This document shows, piece after piece, positions 29,723-40,027 of a DNA stretch of 64,000 nucleotides. The position numbers were made by a program, and so were the translations under genes. The DNA is from Massilia sp. YIM B02443. Lineage in GTDB: Bacteria; Pseudomonadota; Gammaproteobacteria; Burkholderiales; Burkholderiaceae_D. The notes under the pieces are model-generated. The model did not search any database, was not told where the DNA came from, and saw nothing but the letters and a program-made list of their open reading frames with translations. The DNA is taken from contig NZ_JASNRA010000003.1 of assembly GCF_030411955.1 (NCBI RefSeq), forward strand, positions 186,001 to 250,000. The letters run 5' to 3'. Position 1 is the first letter of the stretch, and each line of letters opens with the position of its first letter.

Positions 29723-30738
29723 TCAGTTCCCAGACCCCGCAGCTGGTGTTTGCGGTGAACCACGCCAGCGACGTCGCCGCGGTGCGCCGCGCCGGCCAGA
29801 AGCTGGCCGACGCGCTCGGCTTCGACGAAACCCGCGCCGGCAAGCTGGCCCTGATCATCACCGAGGCCGCCACCAACATCCTCAAGCATGCGCAAGAGGG
29901 CGAGATCCACGTCGGCCCGGCGCAGTCGGCGGCCGGCGTCGGCATCGACGTGCTGGCGCTGGACAAGGGCCCCGGCATCGCCGACCTGGCCGGCAGCCTG
30001 GTGGACGGCGTCTCGACCGCCGGCACCGCCGGCACCGGCCTGGGCGCGCTGGCGCGCCTGTCGGACGAATTCGACGCGTATTCGGAAGGCGGCAACGGCG
30101 CCGCGTTCTTCATGCGCCTGTGGCGCGACGTGCCGGCCCCGCATCCGTGCGGGGTCGAGATCGGCGCGCTGTGGACTCCGATCGCGGGCGAGGACGTGTG
30201 CGGCGACGGCTGGGCAGTGCTGTGCGGCGCCGGCGGCGCCACCGTGCTGGCCTCGGACGGCCTCGGTCACGGTCCCGACGCGGCGCGCGCCAGCAATGCG
30301 GCGATCGACGCGCTGGCGCGCAGCCATCCGGCCACCGCCGGCGAGGCCATGCAGGCCGTGCACGAGGCGCTGCGCGCCACCCGCGGCGCGGCGCTGGCGG
30401 TCGCGCGCATCGATTACGAGGCCGACGAATTGCGCTTCGCCGGCGTCGGCAACATCGCCGGGGTGGCGATCGACGACGCGCGCCGCGCGCTGGTGTCGCA
30501 CAACGGCATCGTCGGCCACAATATGCGCAAGGTGCAGGAGTTCGCGCTGCCGTTCGGGCCCGGCGCGCTGTGCATCCTGTGCTCGGACGGGATCCAGACC
30601 CAGTGGGACCTGAACAAGTATCCCGGCCTGCAGGGACGCAGCCCGGCCCTGATTGCGGCGGTGCTGATGCGCGACTTCATCCGCCGCCGCGACGACGCGA
30701 TGGTGCTGGTGGTGCGCCGATTGAACGGAGCAGGATGA
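29710..30738 (+). CDS. ATPase-domain plus SpoIIE/RsbX-type PP2C phosphatase
   Basis: The protein has 342 residues and overlaps rsbT by 13 bp. Residues 1-135 form a second GHKL domain (N box ITEAATNILKHAQEG, G1 DKGPGIAD, G2 TAGTGLGALARLSDEFD). Residues 150-342 form a PP2C domain with VCGDGWAVL, LASDGLGHGPDAARAS and CSDGIQTQWDL. It fills the RsbX position, resetting the stressosome by dephosphorylating RsbR/RsbS. The fusion of kinase-like and phosphatase domains could make it bifunctional, which is inference. Such fusions are annotated in proteobacteria as ATP-binding SpoIIE family phosphatases. Confidence 0.87.
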   Translation: MEALISSQTPQLVFAVNHASDVAAVRRAGQKLADALGFDETRAGKLALIITEAATNILKHAQEGEIHVGPAQSAAGVGIDVLALDKGPGIADLAGSLVDGVSTAGTAGTGLGALARLSDEFDAYSEGGNGAAFFMRLWRDVPAPHPCGVEIGALWTPIAGEDVCGDGWAVLCGAGGATVLASDGLGHGPDAARASNAAIDALARSHPATAGEAMQAVHEALRATRGAALAVARIDYEADELRFAGVGNIAGVAIDDARRALVSHNGIVGHNMRKVQEFALPFGPGALCILCSDGIQTQWDLNKYPGLQGRSPALIAAVLMRDFIRRRDDAMVLVVRRLNGAG

Positions 30739-32102
30739 ACCCGCAGCGCATTCTCGGCGTGGCCCTCGACAGCGACCAGGACGTGGTGCTGGTGCGCCAG
30801 CGCGCGCGCCAGATCTCGGCGCTGCTCGGCTTTTCGCAGCAGGACCAGGTGCGGATCGGCACCGCGGTGTCCGAAGTGGCGCGCGGCGCCAGCCGGCCCG
30901 GGATGGGCGGGCGCGCCGTGTTCCAGCTGCGCGAGCAGGACGGCCGCCAGCATCTCGAGATCCTGGTCAGCGCTGCCGGCCGCGCCGGCATCACGGCCGG
31001 CCAGCAGGACGCCGAATCGCTGCGCGAGCTGGCGATCGTCACCGCGCACCGCCTGATGGATGCCTGCGAAGTCGATCCGGGCGAAGCCGGCGCCACCACC
31101 GTCACGGTGCGCAAGGCGCTGCCGCGCCACGAGCACATTACCCCGGCCCGGATGGCCGAGATCGGCGCGCGCCTGGCCGACAGCCCGGTCTCCAATCCCG
31201 TGCACGAGCTGCAGCTGCAGAACCAGGAATTGCTGGCCACGCTGGCCGAGCTGCGCGAGCGCCAGGACGACCTGCTGTCGCTCACGCGCGAGCTGGAAGA
31301 CACCAACCGCGGCATCGTCGCGCTGTACGCCGAGATCGAGGACAAGGCCGAACGCCTGCGCCGCGCCGACGAGATGAAATCGCGCTTCCTGTCGAACACC
31401 AGCCACGAACTGCGCACCCCGCTGTCGTCGATCCGCGCGCTGTCGCAGCTGCTGCTGCAGCGCCTGGACGGCGAACTGACCGAGGAACAGGAGCGCCAGG
31501 TGCGCTTCATCGATACCGCCGCCAGCGAACTGTCGGAACTGGTCAACGACCTGCTCGACCTGGCCAAGATCGAGGCCGGGCGCGTCAGCGTGCAGAGCGA
31601 TCCGGTGGTGGTGGACAACCTGTTCCGCGCGCTGAAGGGCATGATGCGTCCGCTGGTGGACGAGTCGCGCGTGGAACTGGTATTCGAGCCGTCCGGCATC
31701 GAGCTGCCGTTCATGTCCGACGAAGGCAAGATCTCGCAGATCCTGCGCAACTTCATATCGAACGCCCTCAAATTCACCGAGCAGGGATCGGTGCTGGTGT
31801 TCGCGGCCCACGATCCGGAAGCCGACACGGTCGCCTTCGCGGTGGCCGACACCGGCATCGGCATCGAGCCCGACGACCTGCAGCTGATCTTCGAAGAATT
31901 CGGCCAGGTCGAGCATCCGCTGCAGCGCCGCGCCAAGGGCACCGGCCTCGGGCTGCCGCTGTGCCGCAAGCTGGCCGACCTGCTCGGCGGCCGGGTCGAC
32001 GTTTCCAGCACCCCCGGCGTCGGCTCGACCTTCACGCTGACCCTGCCGCGCACGCCACCCGCCAGGCGGAATGGCGCCGACCAAGACGGAACCGCATCAT
32101 GA
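30735..32102 (+). CDS. Sensor histidine kinase with degenerate RsbT-like N-terminus
   Basis: The ATG overlaps the previous stop (ATGA), giving 455 residues. Residues 1-130 look like a GHKL anti-sigma-type domain, but the N box reads SEVARGASRPG: the invariant Asn is Gly, and the later G boxes are not clear. A coiled coil (about 150-215) leads to HisKA (SNTSHELRTPLSSIRALSQL) and HATPase (NFISNALKFTEQGS, DTGIGI, GTGLGLPLCRKLADLLGG). There are no membrane segments. It probably receives the stressosome signal through its N-terminus and passes phosphate to the next protein. Confidence 0.88.
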   Translation: MNPQRILGVALDSDQDVVLVRQRARQISALLGFSQQDQVRIGTAVSEVARGASRPGMGGRAVFQLREQDGRQHLEILVSAAGRAGITAGQQDAESLRELAIVTAHRLMDACEVDPGEAGATTVTVRKALPRHEHITPARMAEIGARLADSPVSNPVHELQLQNQELLATLAELRERQDDLLSLTRELEDTNRGIVALYAEIEDKAERLRRADEMKSRFLSNTSHELRTPLSSIRALSQLLLQRLDGELTEEQERQVRFIDTAASELSELVNDLLDLAKIEAGRVSVQSDPVVVDNLFRALKGMMRPLVDESRVELVFEPSGIELPFMSDEGKISQILRNFISNALKFTEQGSVLVFAAHDPEADTVAFAVADTGIGIEPDDLQLIFEEFGQVEHPLQRRAKGTGLGLPLCRKLADLLGGRVDVSSTPGVGSTFTLTLPRTPPARRNGADQDGTAS

Positions 32103-34006
32103 ACCCACATTCGACCCAGATCCTCAACGTCGACGACAACGACGGCGCGCGCTACGCCAAGACCCGCATCCTGCAAAGCGCCGGCTTCACGGTGATCGAA
32201 GCGGCCAACGGCACCGACGCCCTCGAGATCGTCAAGCGCGTGCAGCCGGCGCTGGTGCTGCTCGACGTCAAGCTGCCCGACATCAACGGCATCGAGGTAT
32301 GCCGCCGCATCAAGGCCGATTCCAGCAGCAGCAGCGTGCTGGTGCTGCAGACCTCGGCCGCGCTGACCGGGCGCGCCGACAAGATCCGCGGCCTGGAAGG
32401 CGGCGCCGACAACTACCTGGCGGCGCCGATCGAAGCCGACGAGCTGATCGCCAACGTGAATGCGCTGCTGCGCATGCGCCAGACCCAGGTCGACCTGCGC
32501 GACAGCGAGGAACGGTTTCGCCAGCTAACCGACAATATCGACGACGTGTTCTGGATGTTCTCGCTGCCGGGGCGCGAACTGGTGTACGTCAGCCCCGAAT
32601 ACAGCGCAGTGTGGGGCGGCAGCGACGAGTCGCTCGGCCAGCAGCCGGGCGGCTGGCTCGCTGCCGTGCATCCGGACGACCAGGCCCGGATGGCCCGGCG
32701 CTGGGAGCGCGTGGCCGACGAGCCGCATTATGACGAAGAGTTCCGCATCAACGCCGCCGACGGCCAGGTGCGCTGGGTGCGCGACCGCCTGTTCCCCGTG
32801 CGCGATGCGCGCGGCAATGTCTATCGGGTCGCGCGCGTGACCAGCGACATCACGGCGCGCAAGGAAATGGAAGCGCTGCTGCGCGCCGCCGACAGCAACA
32901 AGAACCAGTTCCTGGCGACGCTGGCGCACGAGCTGCGCAATCCCCTGAGCCCGATCCGCAACGCCGCCGCGCTGCTGGGCGCGACCGGCGAGGGCGCGGC
33001 CGAACTGCAGGCGCGCGCGCGCGACGTCATCACGCGCCAGGTCGACCACCTGGCGCACCTGGTCGACGACCTGCTCGACGTGGCGCGCATCTCGGAAGGC
33101 AAGATCGTGCTGCGCAACGAAGAGGTCGACCTCAAGGGCGTGGTGGCGCAGGCGATCGAGACCGCCGCGCCCCTGATCACGGCGCGCGGCCATCGCCTGG
33201 AAGTGGTGCAGCCGGCGCAGCGCATCTGCGTGCTGGGCGACCCGGTGCGCCTGGCGCAGTCGATTGGCAACCTGCTGCACAACGCCGCCAAGTTCACGCC
33301 CACCGGCGGCGAGATCGTGCTGAGCGTGGCGATGGATCATGGCGACGGCGGCCGGGTGCGGATCTCGGTGCGCGACAACGGCATCGGCATCGACGCGGCC
33401 AACCTGCCGCGCATCTTCGCCATGTTCGCCCAGGTCGGCGCGCCGCCGGATCGCGCGCCGGAAGGGCTGGGCATCGGCCTGTCGCTGGTGTCGCACCTGA
33501 TCGAGCTGCATGGCGGCCACCTGTCGGCGGCCAGCCCGGGCATCGGCCTGGGCAGCACTTTCACGCTCGACCTGCCGCTGCTGCATGCTGGCGCCGACGC
33601 CGACGCGGCGGCGCCCGCGCAGGCGCCGCAGGAGCAGCCGTCGTCGGGCGGCATGCGGGTGCTGCTGGTGGACGACAACGTCGACGCGATGGAGATGATG
33701 GGCTTCCTGCTGGCCGAGATGGGCTACGAGGCGCGCACCACGGCCGACGCCAGCGAGATCGAGGCGATCGCGGCGAGCCACAAGCCGCAGGTGATCGTGC
33801 TCGATATCGGATTGCCGGGCGTCGATGGCTACGAAGTGGCGCGCCGCCTGAAGGCCAATCCGCAGCTGGCGCACATCCGGCTGGTGGCGCACACGGGGTA
33901 TGGCTCGCCCGAGGACCGCAAGCGCGCACACGAAGCCGGCTTCGATGCGCACCTGGTCAAGCCGGCGGAGTTGTCGGACCTCGAAAAAGCGCTGCGCGGG
34001 GACTGA
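32099..34006 (+). CDS. Hybrid kinase with REC-PAS-HisKA-HATPase-REC layout
   Basis: The protein has 635 residues, and its ATG overlaps the preceding stop. The first REC domain (about 1-125) has ILNVDDND and the acceptor Asp in LVLLDVKLPD, but where receivers have a Lys-Pro pair it reads YLAAPIE. A PAS domain follows (ERFRQLTDNIDDVFWMFSLPGRELVYVS), then HisKA with LAHELRNPLSPIRNAAAL, HATPase (LLHNAAKFTPTGG, DNGIGI, GLGIGLSLVSHLIELHGG) and a normal second REC (VDDN, IVLDIGLPG, LVKPA). It ends the operon and is the likely output of the stressosome relay. There is no DNA-binding domain, so a further partner outside the window is expected. Confidence 0.9.
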   Translation: MNPHSTQILNVDDNDGARYAKTRILQSAGFTVIEAANGTDALEIVKRVQPALVLLDVKLPDINGIEVCRRIKADSSSSSVLVLQTSAALTGRADKIRGLEGGADNYLAAPIEADELIANVNALLRMRQTQVDLRDSEERFRQLTDNIDDVFWMFSLPGRELVYVSPEYSAVWGGSDESLGQQPGGWLAAVHPDDQARMARRWERVADEPHYDEEFRINAADGQVRWVRDRLFPVRDARGNVYRVARVTSDITARKEMEALLRAADSNKNQFLATLAHELRNPLSPIRNAAALLGATGEGAAELQARARDVITRQVDHLAHLVDDLLDVARISEGKIVLRNEEVDLKGVVAQAIETAAPLITARGHRLEVVQPAQRICVLGDPVRLAQSIGNLLHNAAKFTPTGGEIVLSVAMDHGDGGRVRISVRDNGIGIDAANLPRIFAMFAQVGAPPDRAPEGLGIGLSLVSHLIELHGGHLSAASPGIGLGSTFTLDLPLLHAGADADAAAPAQAPQEQPSSGGMRVLLVDDNVDAMEMMGFLLAEMGYEARTTADASEIEAIAASHKPQVIVLDIGLPGVDGYEVARRLKANPQLAHIRLVAHTGYGSPEDRKRAHEAGFDAHLVKPAELSDLEKALRGD

Positions 34007-34025
34007 CAGTCTTCAGGGCGTGGGT

Positions 34026-35114
34026 TCAGGCGAGCAATGCGACCGCTTTCACCTGCGCCCATACCTCTCGCCCCGCCACAATATCCAGCTCGCGCCGCGA
34101 GCGCTCCGTAATCCGCGCCAGCAGCGCCGTCTCTCCGATCCGCATCCGCACCAGCACCTGCCCTGGCGCGCCGCCGGGACCCACCGTTTCCACCGTCGCC
34201 GGCAGGATATTGGTGATGCTGCTCCCTCGCGGCTTCTCCAGCGCCAGGCTGACGTCGCGCGCGTGGATGCGGCAGCGCATCCGGCCCCCCGTGACGGCAT
34301 CGCGCCGCGCCACGAACAGCGTCCCGCCCGGGAACGCCAGGTGCGACAAGCCGTCGGCATCGTGCCCGCTGACCACCGTCTCGATCATCACCCCGGCATC
34401 GTCCTCGAAGCTGCCGGCGACGTCGATCCGCGCCAGCGTCGCGGCCAGGGCGCCGCTGGCGCTCACGCGGCCGGCGTCCAGCACCACCAGGTGGTCGGCC
34501 AGGCGCGCCACTTCGTCGGCCGAGTGGCTGACGTAGACCACCGGCAGCGCCAGCTCGTCGTGCATGCGTTCGAGATACGGCAGGATCTCGAGCTTGCGCT
34601 TGAGGTCGAGCGCGGCCAGCGGTTCGTCCATCAGCAGCAGGCGCGGCGACGACAGCAGGGTGCGCGCGATCGCCGCGCGCTGGCGCTCGCCGCCCGACAG
34701 CGTGGCCGGGCGCTGGTCGAGCAGGTGGCCGATGCCCAGCAGCCCGGTCACCTGGCCCAGGTCGAAACGGCGATCGGCGGCCGGCAGGCGCTTGCGTCCG
34801 AATTCCAGGTTGGCGCGCACGTCGAGATGCTCGAACAGGCTCGGCTCCTGGAACACGTAGCCGACGCCGCGCCGGTGGGTCGGCACGAACACCTGGTTCG
34901 CATCGTCCTGCCACACTTCGTCGCCCAATGCCACGAAGGCGCCGGGGGCGCGTTCGAGTCCCGCCAGCACGCGCAGCAGCGTGGTCTTGCCGGAACCGGA
35001 ATGGCCGAACAGGGCGCTCACACCGCGTCCCGGCAGGGACAGGTCGACGTCGAGCTCGAAGCCGTCGCGCACGATGCGCACGCGGGTACGGATCGCAGTC
35101 ATGATTCCGTTCAT
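34026..35114 (-). CDS. modC: Molybdate ABC transporter ATP-binding protein
   Basis: The protein has 362 residues. The ATG at 35114 overlaps the modB stop (ATGA); MTAIRTRV four codons later is an alternative start. The ABC ATPase motifs are Walker [10 protein letters not shown], signature [15 protein letters not shown], Walker B LLLMDEP and the H-loop VYVSHS. The C-terminal Mop/TOBE domain (about residues 295-360) has [22 protein letters not shown] and distinguishes ModC from other importers. It energises molybdate uptake through ModB. Confidence 0.94.
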   Translation of the reverse strand: MNGIMTAIRTRVRIVRDGFELDVDLSLPGRGVSALFGHSGSGKTTLLRVLAGLERAPGAFVALGDEVWQDDANQVFVPTHRRGVGYVFQEPSLFEHLDVRANLEFGRKRLPAADRRFDLGQVTGLLGIGHLLDQRPATLSGGERQRAAIARTLLSSPRLLLMDEPLAALDLKRKLEILPYLERMHDELALPVVYVSHSADEVARLADHLVVLDAGRVSASGALAATLARIDVAGSFEDDAGVMIETVVSGHDADGLSHLAFPGGTLFVARRDAVTGGRMRCRIHARDVSLALEKPRGSSITNILPATVETVGPGGAPGQVLVRMRIGETALLARITERSRRELDIVAGREVWAQVKAVALLA

Positions 35115-35797
35115 CGGTTGGCCCCCCGCATCGACTGCGGATACAGCGTGTACAGCAGCAGCAGCACCACGAAGCTGAACACCAGCATGCCGCCCGCCAG
35201 CCAGTGGGCCTGGGCGTATTCCATCGCCTCGACGTGGTCGTAGATCCGGGTCGAGACCACGCGCGTGCGGTCCGGGATGTTCCCGCCGATCATGAGCACC
35301 ACGCCGAACTCGCCGACCGTGTGCGCGAAGCCGAGGATGGCGCCGGTCACGAAACCCGGCCGCGCCAGCGGCATTACCACCGACCAGAACGTGTCCCACG
35401 GCCCGGCGCGCAGCGTGGCCGCCACTTCCAGCGGACGCGGGCCGATCGCCTCGAACGCGTTTTGCAGCGGCTGCACCACGAACGGCAGCGAATAGAACAC
35501 CGAGGCGATCACCAGGCCGGTGAAGGTGAAGGCCAGCGTGCCCAGGCCGAGCGCGCCGGTCAGCCGGCCGAGCGGGCCGTCAGGCCCCATCATCAACAGC
35601 AGGTAGAAGCCGATCACGGTCGGCGGCAGCACCAGCGGCAGCGCCACCAGCGCGCCGACCACGCGCTTGAACGGCGAGCGGGTGCGCGTCAGCCACCAGG
35701 CCAGCGGGGTGCCGATCAACAGCAGCAGCAGGGTGACGACGGTAGCCAGTTTCAGGGTCAGCCAGATCGCGGCCAGGTCGGTCGAATCCAGCGCCAT
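35111..35797 (-). CDS. modB: Molybdate ABC transporter permease
   Basis: The ATG at 35797 has GAGG eight bases upstream and gives 228 residues; a GTG two codons earlier is also possible. It is an integral membrane protein with about five helices. The ABC permease coupling motif is visible as [42 protein letters not shown]. It lies 10 bp after modA and overlaps modC. Confidence 0.94.
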   Translation of the reverse strand: MALDSTDLAAIWLTLKLATVVTLLLLLIGTPLAWWLTRTRSPFKRVVGALVALPLVLPPTVIGFYLLLMMGPDGPLGRLTGALGLGTLAFTFTGLVIASVFYSLPFVVQPLQNAFEAIGPRPLEVAATLRAGPWDTFWSVVMPLARPGFVTGAILGFAHTVGEFGVVLMIGGNIPDRTRVVSTRIYDHVEAMEYAQAHWLAGGMLVFSFVVLLLLYTLYPQSMRGANR

Positions 35798-35807
35798 CAG
35801 CACGGCC

Positions 35808-37467
<1,660 letters not shown>

Positions 37468-37489
37468 TTATCCGGGCTGGTTGGGCAGG

Positions 37490-37849
37490 CTAGCCGTGTT
37501 CGCCGGTCGGTACGACGAAGGCGCGCAGCTCGACCATCTTGTCGTCGCGGAAGCGCCAGACGTCGGAGTAGGCGTTGGCGACCGGCTGGCCGTCCGCGCC
37601 GGCGGTCGTGATGTCGCCCAGCGCCACCACCCAGTCGCCCTCGGCAATCAGGGTGTGCACCGAAAACGCGGGCGGATTCACGTATTCCTTCTGCATCGCG
37701 GCGCGCACGGCGTCCTTGCCGCGCAGTGTTTCGCCGCCCACCGTCGACCACACGATATCGTCGGCGCAGAACGCCAGGAAGCCCTCGTTGTCGCCGGCGC
37801 TGACCGCCGCGTTCGCCTTTTGCAGAATGGATTTGTTCAGTTCGGACAT
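37490..37849 (-). CDS. NTF2/SnoaL-like small protein
   Basis: The protein has 119 residues, starting at the ATG at 37849 with GGAGAA in front. The pattern of a ketosteroid isomerase-like cone fold is visible: a first helix ILQKANAAVSAGDNEGFLAFCADDIVWSTVGGETLRGKDAV, then strands VHTLIAEGDWVVALGDI, ending YSDVWRFRDDKMVELRAFV. These proteins are found as hydrolases, isomerases or binding proteins; the substrate is unknown. It converges with modE. Confidence 0.78.
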   Translation of the reverse strand: MSELNKSILQKANAAVSAGDNEGFLAFCADDIVWSTVGGETLRGKDAVRAAMQKEYVNPPAFSVHTLIAEGDWVVALGDITTAGADGQPVANAYSDVWRFRDDKMVELRAFVVPTGEHG

Positions 37850-37932
37850 GTGATTCTCCAGTGATTGAAGGGGACATGCATCTGCCTGAAAGTCTAGCGC
37901 AAGGCGCCGCGGCGCACGGCTGGCGCTACTTG

Positions 37933-38105
37933 TCAGACGCCGATGCCGTCGGCCAAGTCGATGACGCCGCCGGTGATGTAGCCGGCCGCCGGCCCCGGCC
38001 AGGAAGCACACCGTGGCATGCACGGCATGGCGGTGCAGGGCAAGGCCGGCTTCAGCCGCGCGATGCTGGCGGCGGTGGCCGAGCAGGCCTTGTCGGCCTG
38101 GCCGG
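37933..38105 (-). pseudogene. Remnant of a short-chain dehydrogenase, C-terminal end
   Basis: Reading leftwards, one frame gives LHRHAVHATVCFLAG and another gives GPAAGYITGGVIDLADGIGV and then a stop. Together they look like the SDR C-terminus FLAGPAAGYITGGVIDVDGG, split by a frameshift within the run of G and C near 38000. No catalytic YxxxK part is present, and the adjacent upstream DNA belongs to the PAAR gene. This is therefore a small broken leftover. Confidence 0.6.
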
Positions 38106-38113
38106 GGAGCGGG

Positions 38114-38401
38114 TCAGCGCGTTTGTGACGATCCTTCCTGCGCCGGCAGCAGGCGCGGCGGCGGCTCGCAGCGGCACAGGCACAGGTCGCCGCTGAGGGC
38201 ATGTTGGCGGCCATTGTCGCGCGCGCCGTCGCGCGGGGCGTCGAGGGCAATGACGCCGTTCGAATGGCAGCCTTCGCACCAGACGCTGTCGCCTTCGAGG
38301 GCGGTGCGGACGCCGTTGACCGAGAGCAGGGAACTGGCGGAGGAGACCTTGCCGCCGGCGGTGGTGGGGGCGCCGAGGGTGATGTAGAAGCGTCGGGGCA
38401 T
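38114..38401 (-). CDS. PAAR-domain protein (T6SS spike tip)
   Basis: The protein has 95 residues, the size of a PAAR domain alone. It starts MPRRFYITLGAPTTAGGKV and contains SVNGVRTALEGDSVWCEGCHSNG, then NGRQHALSGDLCLCRCEPPPRLLPAQ. These are the family's two Cys/His zinc sites and its PPPRL tail. PAAR proteins sharpen the VgrG spike. The gene stands alone, 27 kb from vgrG, next to an SDR remnant. The start has no strong ribosome site. Confidence 0.85.
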   Translation of the reverse strand: MPRRFYITLGAPTTAGGKVSSASSLLSVNGVRTALEGDSVWCEGCHSNGVIALDAPRDGARDNGRQHALSGDLCLCRCEPPPRLLPAQEGSSQTR

Positions 38402-38525
38402 CGTGGCTGGCGGGTAACGGAAAAGGCCAGCTTAGACAGCGGCGCCGTGAATGGGTTTGCGCGCACACAATCGTGCAACGGTCTTGCGCGCGTGCAGTCA
38501 GCAACTTCGTTCTTCCAATAGCGCA

Positions 38526-38564
38526 AAGACCGTCATTGCCGCCAATCGCGGCAATGACGGTCTT
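38526..38564. repeat. 17-bp perfect hairpin behind the M16 genes
   Basis: AAGACCGTCATTGCCGC (38526-38542) and GCGGCAATGACGGTCTT (38548-38564) are exact reverse complements around CAATC. There is no T run on the minus strand after it, so it is not a classic terminator, though it sits 37 bp behind the M16 operon stop. It shares the GACCGTCAT-x2-CCGC core with the repeat at 1459. Confidence 0.8.
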
Positions 38565-38600
38565 CGGGCCGGGGGGCGTCTACGCAAGCGCGGACCGCGC

Positions 38601-40016
38601 TTACTTCTCGACGACCGTGAACTGCCCGTACGGCTTCAACTGCTCATCCAGCTTGGACGGATCGCCCACCACCACGATCGACTGCCGCTCCGGCGCGAAA
38701 TATTTCTTCGCCACCGTGCGCACCTGCTCCGGCGTGACTTTCTGGATCAGCGGCACGTACTGCCCCAGGAATTCCGGCGGCAGCCCCACCAGCCAGTTGC
38801 TGGCCAGCGTCGCCGCGACCGAGCGCTGCAGCTGGTTGCTGAGCAGGTAGCCGCCCGCCACGTAGCGCTTGTTCATCTCCATTTCCTTGGGCTGCACCAG
38901 CTCGCTGCCGATGCGCGCGTATTCGCCGAAGTATTCCTTCAGCGCGGCGCCGGTGACTTCGTTGCGCACGTCGGCGCCGCCCACCATCATGCCGCCCGCG
39001 CGGCTCATGCGCGCGCCGGCCGAGGCACCGTAGGTGTAGCCCTTTTCTTCGCGCAGGTTGGTGTTGACGCGGCTCGAGAAGCCGCCGCCGAGGATGGTGC
39101 TGGCCAGGCGCAGCGGGATCTGGTCGGCGGCGCTGGCGGCAATCCCCGGGCTGCCCAGGCGCAGCGTCGACTGCACGCTGCCTTCGCGCTTGAGCACGAT
39201 GCGCGCCGGCTTGGCGCTGACGGCGGCCGGCGGCGTGTCGGGCAGGGCCGGGCCGCTGGCTTTCCAGTCGCCGAAGGCGGCTTGCGCCAGTTTCATCGCT
39301 TCAGCCTCGCTGATGCGGCCGGTGACCACCAGCAGCGCGTGGTCCGGGCGGAAGCGCCGCGCGTGTTCGGCGCGCAGCACTTTGGCGTCGACCGCGTTGA
39401 TCGAGGCCACGGTCGGGTCGGTGCGGCCGTACGGGTGGTCGGCGTAGACGGCCGCCTTGATCGCACGCTCGGCGCGGAAGGTCGGCTGGGTTTCCGAGAC
39501 GCGCAGCGCCTGCAGTGCGTTGGCCTTGGCCAGCGCCACTTCGTTCTCGGGGAAGGATGGCTGGCGCGCGACCTCGGCCAGCAGTTCCATCATGCCGGAC
39601 GCGTGCGAAGCGAGGGCGTTGGCCGAGATGACGATGCCGTCGGCCGCCGGGCTGGCGCCGACTTCGCCGCCCATGCTCTGGGCCGCTTCGGCGATGGCGC
39701 GCGAATCGCGCTTGGCCGTGCCTTCGTTGAGCATGCCGGCCAGCATCGCCGCGAAGCCGGACTGGGCCGGGGTGTCGGCGGCGAAGCCGGCGCCGCGCAG
39801 CGCCAGCACGTAGTCGACACGCGGCAGGCCCTGGCGCGGCACCACCCACACGGTGAGACCGTTGGACAGGGTCTGTTTGGCGATCTTCGGCGCCGGGATC
39901 GTGGCTTCCTTGCCGAAGGCCGGCATGCCGGCCGGGGTTTTCACGTCGGCGGCGGCGTGCACGGCCAGCGGCGCCAGGGCCGCCGAGACGGCGATTGCGA
40001 GCATCAGTTTTTTCAT
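38601..40016 (-). CDS. M16 peptidase-family protein, non-catalytic partner
   Basis: The protein has 471 residues with a signal peptide (MKKLMLAIAVSAALAPLAVHA). The M16 fold is visible from KQTLSNGLTVWVVPRQGLPRVDYVLALRGAG, but the zinc-binding HxxEH is replaced by SGFAAMLAGMLNEGT, so it cannot be an active peptidase alone. The C-terminal half retains the substrate-clamp features (EEKGYTYGASAGARM). It lies 11 bp after the active M16 gene and probably forms a heterodimer with it, as in mitochondrial processing peptidase and other paired M16B enzymes. Confidence 0.88.
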   Translation of the reverse strand: MKKLMLAIAVSAALAPLAVHAAADVKTPAGMPAFGKEATIPAPKIAKQTLSNGLTVWVVPRQGLPRVDYVLALRGAGFAADTPAQSGFAAMLAGMLNEGTAKRDSRAIAEAAQSMGGEVGASPAADGIVISANALASHASGMMELLAEVARQPSFPENEVALAKANALQALRVSETQPTFRAERAIKAAVYADHPYGRTDPTVASINAVDAKVLRAEHARRFRPDHALLVVTGRISEAEAMKLAQAAFGDWKASGPALPDTPPAAVSAKPARIVLKREGSVQSTLRLGSPGIAASAADQIPLRLASTILGGGFSSRVNTNLREEKGYTYGASAGARMSRAGGMMVGGADVRNEVTGAALKEYFGEYARIGSELVQPKEMEMNKRYVAGGYLLSNQLQRSVAATLASNWLVGLPPEFLGQYVPLIQKVTPEQVRTVAKKYFAPERQSIVVVGDPSKLDEQLKPYGQFTVVEK

Positions 40017-40027
40017 CGATGCGCTCC

